From positions 124,001 to 188,000 of the forward strand of contig CAJNYU010000048.1 in the NCBI GenBank assembly GCA_905331475.1: 64,000 nucleotides of DNA, read 5' to 3'. The first letter of the stretch is position 1. Every line of letters begins with the position of its first letter. This document shows, in pieces, positions 42,652 through 54,559 of this stretch. Position numbers and translations under genes: made by a program. This DNA comes from Rotaria socialis. Taxonomy: Eukaryota > Rotifera > Eurotatoria > Philodinida > Philodinidae. The notes below the pieces were generated by a model, which was not told where the DNA came from, did no database searches, and saw only the letters and a list, made by a program, of their open reading frames with translations.

Positions 42652-45213
42652 ATTTTATGATGCTAGATTCGTTTCATCGGATGCTTTATTCAGGATGCAG
42701 CGCTTACACTAAAGACATTTGACCTAAAAATTTGTCTACAAATAGTTTTGTCAAGATCATTCGAGTATCCTGAAAAATTTGAACCCCAAGCTACGATACA
42801 TTTGTGAAATGTAAAACAATCCCATACATAATGAGAAAGGATCGAGCTTGTTCAAGGATTTGATACCTGAAGAATGAATCATTTCTTTCGGCTTAAATTT
42901 TTACGGGATTCTAATACTGTCAAGAGTTGTTAATTGGTAAAATTTTCTTTCAAGATTCATTTTTCTCTCTCTCTCTAAAATATACAGTATCACGAGTGTA
43001 CCATCCGATAAAACAAAAATAACTGTACAAAAGACTATATACCTGATGAAGGGCATCTCCGCCAAAACGTTTGAGATGCCATCCAGTTTATCTTAGACAT
43101 CAGTTTATGATTTTCTCGAGATCATTTTATAATCTTATATATATATATATATATATAATTGTTTTGTCTATTATTTAGGTTCCGATGTAAGCCCATCGGC
43201 TATTTCGACTCGTCTTGTATCCGGTATATGGTGGTTTTTTACACTTATCCTTATCTCATCGTATACAGCTAACTTGGGTACAAAGAAAAAAATCCAACTA
43301 TTTGTTTCTTTTCATTGAAATGTAATCTTCTTTTTTCAGCTGCCTTTTTAACTGTCGAAAAACTTGTTAATCCGATTGAAAGCGCTGAAGATTTAGCCAA
43401 ACAGACTAAAATCAAATATGGAGTTGTAAGCGGTGGTTCAACAGAACAGTTTTTTCGAGTATGGTTTTTAATTTTATTTCTCTAAAATTTATTCGAAAAC
43501 AAAAATAATAGGAATCGAGCATTCCAACCTATCAAACCATGTGGAACTACATGAATAGTTATCCAGATGCATTTGTTGGTAAAAATCAAGAAGGTATTGA
43601 TCGTGTCAAAGATGAATCCTATGCTTTCCTCATGGAATCAACATCCATCGAATATACAGTGCAACGCGAATGTAATTTAACACAAATCGGTGGTTTACTT
43701 GATAATAAAGGTTATGGAATAGGATTACCGGAAGGTAAGCATCGATCTGAAGAAAAAGAAAATCATGTTTTTTTGTGTTTTTTTCAATAGGAAGTCCATA
43801 TCGTGAACGTTTTTCTGAAATAATTCTTGACTTACAAGAAAAAGGAATTGTAAGTAATTAGAAGACATTTTTGCAGAGAAAATAAAATTCGCATAATCAA
43901 TTTAGATTCAAAAATCTTATAACAAATGGTGGAAAGGTAAAGGAACGTGTTCATCGGAGAAAAAAGATTCTAAAGCAAATCCATTGGGTTTAACAAATGT
44001 CGGTGGCATATTTGTGGTGCTTCTTGGTAAGAGAGACAGAAAACAGTCCATATCGAACATTTGAAAAATTTAATTATCATTTATTTAGGCGGTGTTTGTC
44101 TTTCTTTGCTTGTTGCTATCCTGGAATTTCTATGGCATGCCCGCAAAAATCATGAAAATCGACGAGTACGTCACAATGCACATATTTATTTTCATAATAT
44201 ATATATAAATCTCCCAATAGATTTCTAAAGCTAACTGAAATTTTCAAGCGTAGAACCATCTCACCTTAGGACATTTCTCAATCTATCTAATAAAAATTTG
44301 ATTAGTTATTTATGAGACCGATGCCGACGATAATTTCTGTAGTACAGGTATCAGATTTCTGTTTGTAATTCTAGTACTAGATGAGACTCTGAAATTTGAC
44401 TCTGACAGATTCGTAGAAATATATGTGTCAAAGAATGAAGTACTTTTACTCTTCTATGTATAGTAAAAAATAATAGATCGTTTCTGAACTAAAAGAAAAT
44501 GTTTTTCTTCTTCTTAGCATTCTGTTTGGTGGGAATTAGTGAAAGAACTTCGATTTTCTATTCAATGCGGTGCTTCAAATCGTAAAGCACTTATTGCTCG
44601 CCGGTGCTCTCAATGTTCAGGTGATAATGCAGGCATTGAACTAAATGAACTTCGTCAGCAAAATCAATTAATAAATCGTTCGCATAGTAATCGCTCATCA
44701 TTATCGCTGGCACCGAATCTAGGCGGTACTTTACAAGTTCCAAAACGTCGTTCAACAGCAGAACGAACGTCCGAAACCGATAAATTTGATACTTTACTTA
44801 TGCTTGCTGCCGAACGAACAAACTATCTTGATCAGCGTCGTAAAAAATATTTTCACGAAAGTCACAATGAACGAAAACATCGTCATTTATCTTCATCACC
44901 ACAACGAAAAGATATTCCACTTGTATTAGTTGAAAATTACGGATCCAATCAACAGCCGACTTCACGTTCCCATCAAGTTCATTTTTCTACAAATGGAGGT
45001 AATATTTAAGCAAACGAAAAACAATTTTCAAATAAAACCTTTACCGGTCTTTCGTGTTTTCTCTCTATAGATTCATCTGCTCGAAGCAGTTTCCGATTTC
45101 CGAATACTGAAGAAGAAGAAGAAGATGATGGTGATCCGAATGCAGCCGATATATCATCAGGTTCAACATCATCAGTAAATGGTCGTCCTTTACCACGTGT
45201 TTCTCGATTGTGA
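38516..45213 (+). CDS. Ionotropic glutamate receptor, kainate type
   Basis: A ligand-gated cation channel. Twenty exons join in frame to 1072 residues: 38516-38621, 38700-38885, 38949-39251, 39311-39540, 39594-39755, 39827-39994, 40048-40152, 40775-40873, 40947-41141, 41197-41227, 41280-41416, 41472-41646, 43179-43277, 43340-43458, 43512-43734, 43791-43849, 43906-44026, 44089-44165, 44518-44998, 45071-45213. A signal peptide ([19 protein letters not shown]) leads into the amino-terminal domain. The ligand-binding halves contain [15 protein letters not shown] (glutamate-binding Arg about 533) and [20 protein letters not shown] (Glu about 747). The gate reads [15 protein letters not shown]. The pore has Gln at the Q/R site (MQQG|SD). 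This pattern is closest to vertebrate GRIK subunits. The cytoplasmic tail is long and polar. Confidence 0.96.
41647..43178 (+). other. 1.5-kb intron of the glutamate receptor, within the pore loop
   Basis: This intron splits the glycine codon right after the Q/R-site glutamine. It is far longer than most introns of the gene (50-80 bp). It contains the duplicated TG microsatellite block at 42514-42700 and a TA run at 43137-43156. No open frame in it is convincing. Confidence 0.85.
42514..42710. repeat. Duplicated (TG)n block with an ambiguous base
   Basis: A TG run at about 42514-42562 is followed by a 50-bp segment (CTATTTTATGATGCTAG... GGATGCTTTATTCAGGA). An N follows at 42617, then a second TG run to 42649 and the same segment again with a few differences. 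This is two units of a tandem repeat of roughly 90-105 bp. The N marks where the assembler could not resolve the sequence. Confidence 0.85.
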
Positions 45214-45285
45214 TTTTTATCTACGTGTTCGCGTGTTTGTGTGTTTCATTTTGTTATTTGTTCTTTTTTGTACAGATGAACAACA

Positions 45286-45291
45286 AATAAA
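45286..45291 (+). terminator. Polyadenylation signal AATAAA after glutamate receptor
   Basis: AATAAA about 75 bp after the TGA, in the sequence CAACAAATAAAATAG. Confidence 0.55.
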
Positions 45292-45598
45292 ATAGTTAGT
45301 ATATTAACATGGAGACAGATGAAAAAAAAACAATCGTATGCAAATTTAATTGCTTTCTTTTCTACAAGTCAATACTTTCGTTTATAATTATGTGCCGCTT
45401 AATATTTGCTTTTTTTAAAAGCGACAATGATTTGAATGTGCTTGTTATTCTCTTTTTTTGATTCTACTATCGTTTGAGGAATAGAAAAAAAACAGAAAGC
45501 TATGCCAATTTCATTGATTTATGGATTCATTTTCGAAAGGTAAATATGTAAGTATATAAATTTGAGAAGTATCGTGTCGTTTTTTTTTTATTGTTGGT

Positions 45599-46285
45599 AT
45601 GTTTGAAACAAATCATCTCGAAAACGAAATGCTACCAGTGTTACAAGAAGAGTCGTCAAGTCCGAATTCAAACGTTAAATCTAAACGAAATGAGAAAAAA
45701 CCAACAACAAAAATGCAAATCGAATTTCGATGGTCGGTGTTTGCAGCTCAGAATAAACCGGCCGATCAAACGCCCGTATTAAATTTGCATTCTATCGATC
45801 TTAATCAATCGAAGGAAACTTTCGCATCGTCTAAATCTCCAACCGGTAAATTCACGGTGTGAAAAGTAGTTTTTTAATTTATCTCTAGTTCGAAGTTTGA
45901 CATCGAATAAAACATCGCTATCAAAACAAACACTGACAGTATCTTATCCTCGTTCATCGAATATCGATAGTAATATGAACAAAATTGAACAACCATCGAT
46001 ATCAACTGATAATACACAAAAGTGTCCTCTGCTACTTTCATACGCGCAACTACGTCGAGCTCAACAATTGTCGAAATTACATGAAACATCTGAAAAGCCT
46101 TCTCCTAGGTATGCATTATTGAGCGAGAAAAAAAGAATTATTATACCGAGTATATATTTAGTCAAAAAACACTTTCACCAAAATCTAATTCCTCATCACG
46201 AAGTCAACAAAAACTAGCAAATCATAAACATATCCAGCGGTATATCTCACGATTGAAAAATTTACGTTCGTTTGAAAAGCGATGA
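45599..46285 (+). CDS. Hypothetical polar protein, three exons
   Basis: Three exons, 45599-45845, 45889-46108 and 46162-46285, join in frame across introns of 43 and 53 bp and give 196 residues. The protein begins MFETNHLENEMLPVLQEESS and contains KMQIEFRWSVFAAQ, the only strongly patterned part. It becomes Ser/Lys/Gln-rich and ends in a basic segment, HIQRYISRLKNLRSFEKR. There is no signal peptide or membrane helix. It lies about 385 bp after the glutamate receptor on the same strand. I do not recognise it. In-phase splicing on both sides supports a real gene. Confidence 0.7.
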
Positions 46286-47617
46286 CAAAAGAAAAAAAAG
46301 CGTTTTTTTCATTCTTCGAAATAAAGTCTGAGTTAAGTAAAGGTAATAATTGTGATTCTTTGCATGTTAACAACATGTTTCTCGCGCTTAAGAAAACATC
46401 CAGGAAAATAAGGAACATTCAAGAGAATTTGTACGCATGATTTTTAAGTAGGATTCAGTCATAAGATGAGCTATTTTCTTTTTTTGTAATTATTAATGAC
46501 AAGAAAGGCACTTGAATTCCGAATGCGATCGAAGTAATTCCAACATTTAAATCATCAAAATTTAGACCTTCATCTTGATGATGTGCACTTACTACTAAAA
46601 ATGTGGATATCTACTAGGTGCTACATCCAAATCTATGCCGGATTCATGATTAAATATATATATTTCAATTAATCTTGCTTTTTTTTTCAACAACCAAACT
46701 GAAGATATAAAAAAAGAAAAGTTTTTATCTTGCCGTACAACATACAAAACATATAGCGAAAACAATATTGTATATATATATTCACTGTTTGGAATGAATA
46801 ACTAAATATGAGAAAAAATTCCTATTCAATATTGCTGATAGAAAAAAAGATTGTTATTAATAGTAGAATAAATTTTGATACTAATTTTTTTGATCGAGAA
46901 CAAAATTGTTCAATATAAACTGAATGTATAGAAAATGATTCTTCGTCTGCATGACTGGCAAATGAGCATCCATGTCGATTATTTCGAATTGTTATTCGAC
47001 TAGTCATTTCGAAACTCTAAAAGAACAATCGAATTCAACCAAATTAGTACGAAGAAAAAGTTATCACGTACGAAACAATAAAAATCATTCGAATGTTTCG
47101 ATTGAGCAATGAAATATGTTGTCAACGAATCGCCCGATCGCCAAGATGCAAGGCATGTTTCGAGTCCAGTTATGGATCGAAGTTTGAGATCTACAATCAT
47201 AAATAATCGAAATCGAAATTTAAGATTTGATGACATGTAGTTTTATGTGGGTCAAATTTTGTTCTGTGTCACGACGGTTGACTGATTGAGTTCGTCGAGA
47301 TTTTTCGCATGTATCACTAAGCGGAAATTCTGATATTGTCCGTGCTTCAGTTCATCTGCCCGATAAAATACGAACTACCCTGTACTCAATCTTCTCTCAA
47401 TCCAATCGGATTGAATTAACTGTTAACATCCGAGACCCGCCCTGTGTCCTTTGCACATTCTGTTTACTGTCTTATTATTCATTTCCGTTGTACGTTTATC
47501 GTTGACATCAAACGCCCTGCGAGTGAATTTACTGTGCACATATTAAGTTAACTTCGATTGGGACTCCTGTGTCTTTTTTCCGCATAGTTTATCAAAAGAA
47601 TTATTTAAAAATCGAAA
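46286..47617. other. Intergenic between convergent genes, no gene seen
   Basis: The two flanking genes converge here. Sequence is less AT-rich around 47250-47580, but no open frame there links to exons or a domain. A further 3' exon of the secreted protein cannot be excluded. Confidence 0.4.
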
Positions 47618-50600
47618 TCAATTCAAACCTTGGTCATTTTGTGAGATCGCTATTTTTTGTTCCTTATCACAATCAATAGACATATGCAATGATTTTGTCT
47701 TCAAATCAAAATCAATAGTTGTTGATTGAACTAACAAATCATTGATATAGGGTGGACATGGATCCGATGGTATAAATGATTTTGTAAAAAATGTTAAATA
47801 TAACTCATAATTATCATCATTTAAATCGGAACAACCATTTTCATTTAAGAACGTAGCTGTATAAAGCTCGATAACATTATCTGTTCGTTGAATTAGACGA
47901 AGACATTCATGTGTAATATGACTGGAATTTAAAAAGCTAATGTCAAATTTTTTCTCATAAAAAAACAAAACTAAATTACCAATTTGTGTATGTTCGTATT
48001 CGATAAGTAGTTATTGATTTTTCTGAGTGGATCATTTCATGACAATATAAACGTTTATTAAGTTCAATTAATTCTATATCTGTATTATTAATAATCATTC
48101 GTATTGTTCCATTAATTGTGTACCATTCATATGCTTGATACTGATCAGGAAATATGCAAAAGTCCGTCGATTTATTAGCTATTTGATAATCTGACGATAG
48201 GAGAAAACAATTAGCAAATTAAATAGAAAATTTATGTTTCTAAAATTTACGTGTTGCTGAAAGGGTCATGACTGTCGACATTTGTTTCGAATATAGATCC
48301 CGACAGGAATCGTCCGTAGCGATACTAAGTGATAATAATGATGAAGATCTTTCTTTAGATAAAAATCGCTAAAATAATCGAATAGAAATTTAATCGTACA
48401 GAAAAATACAATTAAAATTTATTATACAAAGCAACCATATTGATTGCTTCTATGATGACGTGGCCGTTTAGAGATAATTCGAGTAACGAAGTAAGTATGA
48501 AAATCTTCTACCCATGTTCCAACACAGGTAAACTGAAGATCTAAAACAGTATAAATTTAAAAAAATAAAAACTCATGGCCGTTTTTATTTACCAAAAGTT
48601 GGTTGATTTGATGCACACGGAGCAAGATGAAGATGAAACTGATAATCATTCGCACATTCATTAATGTACGATGATGAAATGGATTGATTACAAACTGAAC
48701 TGTCTTTTATTAAATATGTAAAAAGAAATGGTGGCTGAATAGGACAAGATTGTGGCTTGGAATCGTCTAAATTAGTAAAATAATACAAGAAATCGACATG
48801 TGTTTCAATCAAAATAACAAGCATGGTTATTTTCTCGCGATTAGAAATATTCGCAAATTGTATGGAAAGAAATGATTTAGTTTTATTTCTCGACCAGTGA
48901 ATTTCAGAAGGAACCTATTGCATGTCAAATACAAACACATAGGTCTTCATTTTCACAGCAAAATCAGTATATGGTCAGCTCGATCTAACTCGTGTAAAAT
49001 GGAAAAATCATTTTTTTTCTTGCCATTAAAAAGAATCATCTCGTTGCCAATAAAACGAACATCTATTTAAGTAGATCCCTGCTGAGACTATTTACAAACA
49101 TAGAAGAATCATATTTTTGATCTTCTACAATAAGACATAAAGCGCCGTCGCTTTTTTTCGTTCTCTCACTATCTCATGAGAATAATTAAATCTCGTATAC
49201 ATGATTTCCGAAGAGTTCTATCATTCGTTTGTGCGCACAGCCGTTTGACCTCATTTCTACACTTAATGTTGAAACAACAAAACTAATCATTATACTCACT
49301 TCGATGAAGTGTGTACAACACAGCATCGGGCGCAATCATATTCGGACATGAGGTAATGCTCGAGAGATCATCTGCATCAATGCATTCACCTACAAATAAG
49401 AAGTTATAGGAATTCGATTGCGTTGTATTCCCTTTGAAAATTTACTTTCACGATACTGAAGTAAATTGATATGTCGTTGAATGAATACTAAACATCGAGT
49501 ACAACGATTCAATCTGTTTAAGAGAAAGAAAAAGAAATCATTATTACAGTTCACTGATAATGGAAATGTCTTCTTTTATTCTCCGATGTAATGAACACAT
49601 GTTCGAATGATGATTCTAATCGTGCTACTACACTTTATACTTACCGATCACTAAAAGAGTAATATTGTTGTGATGGCAGAGCATCTATGCATAATCCTTT
49701 AGTCTTGATATGATCGGCTGTTATCTCCAATAATGAGTTCATTCCACGTTGATACCATGAACCTAGCCATGCCGTAGGCATTTTGCACAACGACCAAGCT
49801 ACAGATAAAAGAACAAGATAGCTATCAAGCACTTCGAAGGTTACATGAATATCTCATTGATTAATTCATGTTTTTCTTTAGTGATGTAAAAACATTCAAT
49901 GCTATTACACCATGTATATTGTCTTTGTTCGAATAGTGAAATCGCTATTCATATGTGAATATTTGAACTTTGATTAATATGACACTTGGCAGAAAGCTGT
50001 CATCTGTTGTTAGGTATTATACAGACGTGTGTTCTCTATTATTCAAACGCATATATAAATGAAGTCTTATAGTTCTTAAAAAAGAATTCCAATGACTCTC
50101 TTTCTCATTGTCTCGTAGGCTGGACGAAACAAAGCAAATAGAAAATGACTTTACACCATATCTGCTGTCATTATGATATGATAAGTCCATGATAATAGAA
50201 TTGCATCATCGAATAGAAAGTATTATCAAGAATAAAAATGCATAAACACGACAATAAACACACAGCATATTCAATCATTCGAGATTATCGTAAATCACCT
50301 ATTGCTGATTTTTATTCGAATCGAGACAGTGACAATGGTACATCGGAGTTTTATGTGTGAACTGGAAATGTATATATTCCCGAAGCGCTCAAGGACAGGA
50401 TCTACTACTGTCGGTCATTAGAAGAAAAGAATGTAACAATGAATTCTTCTCATTCTTTATTCTAACATCTGCTCAGTAAATAAATAATAAAAAGAAAATA
50501 AAGTTAAGGAGCAATCAATAGGAAATTACTCATTGAATAGATCACGTGGTTTAGTCAATTTAATTAAAAATAAAGATTAATGACTGTAGTAGAACTTAGG

Positions 50601-50946
50601 AAATAAAAGTTTAGAACAGATGGACAATGATTCACATGACACGGTGCACATTATTAATATAAATTCAATCGACAATCGAACATATAAATACATCTTTGTT
50701 GATTCGTTAGGCAGCTGCTATGCATATATAGATATATTGATGTGCATGCTCATCGAATATGTCAGTCTAAACAAATCATTAATCTATTTTGACAAATCGC
50801 TCGCACCTCAATCTTTCAAATGATGATGATGATTATAGTTATTCTACATGCATAATGTGAGAAAGGAGAAACAAAAGAATATTACCTGAATCAGTTTGTA
50901 ACAATAAAATAATATTGACAAATAAAAATCTACCAAGTACTTTCAT
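47618..50946 (-). CDS. Secreted cysteine-rich protein (DUF7042-7045-like)
   Basis: Nine exons join in frame to 430 residues: 50946-50886, 49798-49645, 49513-49446, 49389-49300, 48766-48593, 48540-48428, 48368-48251, 48190-47980, 47921-47618. Exon 1 encodes a signal peptide, MKVLGRFLFVNIILLLQTDS. The mature part starts AWSLCKMPTAWLGSWYQRG, then GLCIDALPS and the block NRCTRCLVFIQRHINLLQYR followed by ESEC. Later come a CPIQPPFLFTYLI block and many single cysteines. The C-P--W-G-W-Q start, the C--C---HINLLQYRE-C block and the CP---PF-F-Y block recall the invertebrate extracellular proteins annotated DUF7042-DUF7045. That link is from memory and moderate. No transmembrane helix is visible, so the product is probably secreted; its role is unknown. 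The last exon could also splice at GTTTGA just before the stop. Confidence 0.85.
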
Positions 50947-51985
50947 CGATGTGCCATCACATAATAAAAATGATTAAAGTTTATTGTTGATTGTTGATTC
51001 AATAGTAGTCAAATTAGAAGCACAAGTCTTCCGTACAGGAAGAAAATAAGCGCAGCGTTTTCTTCTGTACAACTAAAAAGAATGAGGACGACGACAACCT
51101 TTATTTCTGCTCTATGTTAGAAGAAAAGAGTGAGAGAGAGAGAGAGAGAACGATGATAGCCATCGTAATGAAGGAGATGGAAAAGAAAAAGAGAAGAGAG
51201 AAAAAACGAACAAAGTGCCATACAAATTACTTGTATATGATGGGGCCGACAAACAACTGTCTGGGCAGCAACTAAGTGATCTCATCATGTAAAGACTCTT
51301 TTTAATATTCTTTTAGTCATGTTCGTCATTTTTCTTGTCTCGTCTTATTGCATGTTTTAAAGTGTCTTACACCTTGTCATAGGAAAAAAATTAATGATAG
51401 TCAACTCTTAATTCAACTTTGTGAGATCACATGCACGCTTTCATATTTTGAACGATTGTTGTGCAAGCAAGGCAAATGACGTACACTTAACACCTTACAA
51501 GCATACATTAATCATAAGTTCCTTTCTTATATTGTTCATACAGTACATTGACAACACACGGTTGATGATTAGAATAATGTGAACAGATGAATAATAGCAG
51601 GAAAATTGTATTTATGATCAGCAAACTAATAAAGACTTGAGTCAATAAATATGTTCTAATAGCAAACGTTCGAGTAATAAAGGCGAGAGGCACAGATAAG
51701 AATGAAAAGATGGTTGTGTCGCTGGTCAACAATTTCAATCTTAGAATAAGATTTGATCAAGATAGCCTTTATTTCCTAGCGGAATTCTTTCATTTTTGTC
51801 GTCATGAAAGTGAGATTTTATATTTTTTGATTGGTGATTAGAGTCGACAGAAAAAAAAAGATTCATTTGCTCTTTTTGGTTTATACAAAAAGGAAATTAT
51901 AAAATAATCATGATTATAATAAATTAATAAAAATACTGTTATAAGCTGAGGAAAATAATATTAGTATTAAAATCATATCACATTT
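50947..51985. other. Intergenic, no gene seen
   Basis: Upstream of the secreted-protein gene. A GA microsatellite lies at about 51130-51149. No open frame is convincing. Confidence 0.45.
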
Positions 51986-54559
51986 CTACGATTTATTTTT
52001 AATTTTTTTTCCAGATTTTTTTTCTGTGTTGTTGTTTTCATTTGAAGTTGCTTGACTTTGGTCTTGCTGATCCTTTTGCGCTGGAGGAGGGTTATTCGAT
52101 GTTGCCTGCTCTTCGTTACTCTTGTTGTTGTTCGTTTGTTGGCTAAAATTATAGAAGATTACACCACGAACTGTAATAAAAGCTGGTTACTGTTCTCGCC
52201 ATTTTCCAACAGCGGAATACGGCAGAATGACAGCTTATTCGTAATAGTTTTCATCTTCGAATGCATTCAATTGATAAGTATTTCTCACGAAAACTATCGC
52301 GAATATATATTTCATTCTGCCGTACTACTACTATACCATACCTTTTTTCTTTCGACGTCTCATTATTTTCATTTGTTGAGCTGTCATGATCTGCAGCATC
52401 CTTTGAATTTTTATGTGTTTTTGTAGCGTCTTGATCTGTGGATGATTTTTTACTGGAATTTTCGCGACTAGATAGAGCCGTTTTTTTCACATCATCGGGT
52501 GTCGAGCCATCGATAATTTTCAAGTCAGGTGATTTTTTTCCTCTTCCAGATTCTTTTTCTGTATTTGGCTTTTTAGTTGTGTCGTGTTCTTTTGCAGTTG
52601 GATGTGTAGATGCAGTTGTCGTTTTTTCGTCACTATCATCATCACCATTGCCATCCAGGGCAATGTACTTGAATTTTTTAGCTGCCTTAATCCATGCATC
52701 ATAAATGTGATCATCTTTTAATACAAACCAAATTTTACTCAAGGAACCAGCTTTACTATTAGCTGCTGTGAGTGCAACTTCAGCACCTTCATCTACTGGC
52801 TGTATAACGTACTATGAATTATAGTTACTTAGTAAGAATGTACACTCACATAACCGAATATACCGCAGCTGATGGCCGTAAAAGCGATTGTTTCAAGATC
52901 GTATAAATTAGCAAGGGCAAGTGATGTTTCATAGCAAGAAGTCAAATGCTTTTGGCATTCAGCTGGTGGAAAATCGTCATAGGAGGGTCCGGCTGTATTA
53001 ATAATATAGTGGGTTGTTTTCTTCAAATTATAACTAAGCAAAATGCGCGAATGACCAGTTGGTAAACGAACATATGGATAGATCTCTTTGTGAGCTTGAC
53101 ACGCTTTGTAGAGACCGTCACCAGCAGCTTTATGAATGACACCATCAACACCACCTCCGCCCAACATGCTTTCGTTAGCAGCTAGATCAAAACAAATGAA
53201 ACGATGATAGCTTTCTTGGAAAAACAGCCAACAAACCATTGACAATAGCATCTACTTTTGTAGTTAAAATATCTCCTTGTGTTATAATCAGCTGTGTTCT
53301 ATTGTCGTTTATTAGAAATTCACGCAGAGCACGACGTTTGTTACTACTACTGGGCTGGAATTCGGGACTATTTCTAAATGTAAAATAGCTTGAATAATTA
53401 CTTTCTGATAAATACTTATGTCTTTCTCACGGATTAAGTTCCGACGCTTGTTTTCTTCTCGCATCTCTGCGATTACGTTCATCCATATCATCATCATGAT
53501 CATCCCGACGGCTACAAGGAAAAGATAAATTTCATGTAAAGTTTTAGAACACAAATACTACATGCTAAAATCTGTCATTTTTATTTTTAAGGTAATAACC
53601 ATCAAGTCATATCAACACCTTTGCTTTTTGTAACCCAACGCGCTCTGTTAATTTACTCTTCAAGCATATCTGAACTACTGCCAAAATATTTTATTTTTTA
53701 TCTATTTTGGATTTTTCTATATCAAATTCAATTCTATTTTCTGGTGCACGTTACTTTGCTGTATCTGCTGCACGCGAATCTATTTGTGGCGACGGTTGGC
53801 GCCTATTGTTTCCGTGTAGCATTTCAGATAGATTTGGATTTTCTCTTGATCTAGAACAAGAGATAAAATAAGATCTAGAGTAAAGTAATCCGAATAGAAT
53901 GAATTAGCAGCAAAACAGGGAAAAGAGTGCAGCATATTAAATACAAGTTCATACATAGGCACATCATTGAATTTAACTTTCTTTTTTTGACCATAGCTCT
54001 TGAAAAATTCAGTGAATTCTTTATATATCTTTTGATTGAAAATAACTATTCTAATTTCATCCATGTTTTTGCTTTTTTTTGATTCACAAAAATTTTCTAA
54101 AACCGAATAAACACAATGAGTTGCATCGGCTAATTCAAATCCAATGATACCACAGCCAATTGTAGGAAAAGCAATTTTTCGACAGTTACTCTTAATTGCT
54201 AAATCGAGGCATGACTTGTATGTTTCCTTTAAAAGTTTGCAAGCTTTCTTAGCATTGCCTACGTAGGGTGGCACCGCAAAAATATATCCAGGGGGATTTT
54301 TCGAAAAAAATTCTGGTTGATTAAGCGTTACATAAGACCGAATTTTTTCAATTTCTCTTTTTTCATATTGATTTGCTTTAGAGTACATAGATTGGAACAG
54401 TACAAAACTGTTCGGGTCTAGCTCAATTGCACTTGGCGTTGGAATGACAAGAGCATCAACATTGTTTTCATTTAAGAGATCCCCTGGTTTTAAAATAATA
54501 GCACATGAACCTTGTCTATAATGAATTTCATTGAAGTCGTCACGTAATGATGATGCCAT
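51986..54559 (-). CDS. Tandem macro-domain protein with disordered tail
   Basis: Macro domains bind or hydrolyse ADP-ribose on proteins and nucleic acids. Seven exons join in frame to 621 residues: 54559-53955, 53850-53755, 53511-53431, 53373-53237, 53181-52850, 52799-52342, 52142-51986. Macro 1 (about residues 20-185) has GDLLNENNVDALVIPTP and AFPTIGCGIIGF but lacks the NAAN and GGGV loops of hydrolases, so it is probably a reader. An Arg-rich linker follows. Macro 2 (about 285-445) reads ITQGDILTTKVDAIVNAANE, GGGGVDGVIHKAAG, then YIINTAGP and FTAISCGIFGYPVDEGAE, the MacroD-type set compatible with ADP-ribosyl hydrolysis. The last 150 residues are Lys/Asp/Ser/Thr/Asn-rich and likely disordered. 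It resembles the macro part of PARP9/14-like proteins without a PARP catalytic domain. Confidence 0.93.

Noticed and set aside
42513..42722. Plus-strand frame of Cys-Val repeats
   Set aside because: Translation of a TG microsatellite inside an intron.
52052..52426. Plus-strand 124-residue hydrophobic frame
   Set aside because: It lies opposite the last exons of the macro-domain gene, whose splice phases and low-complexity tail explain the region.
53780..53954. Read-through of macro-domain exon 1 into the next sequence
   Set aside because: The GTATGA donor at 53954 and the AG before 53850 give an in-phase junction that continues into conserved exons; the read-through ends in a stop.
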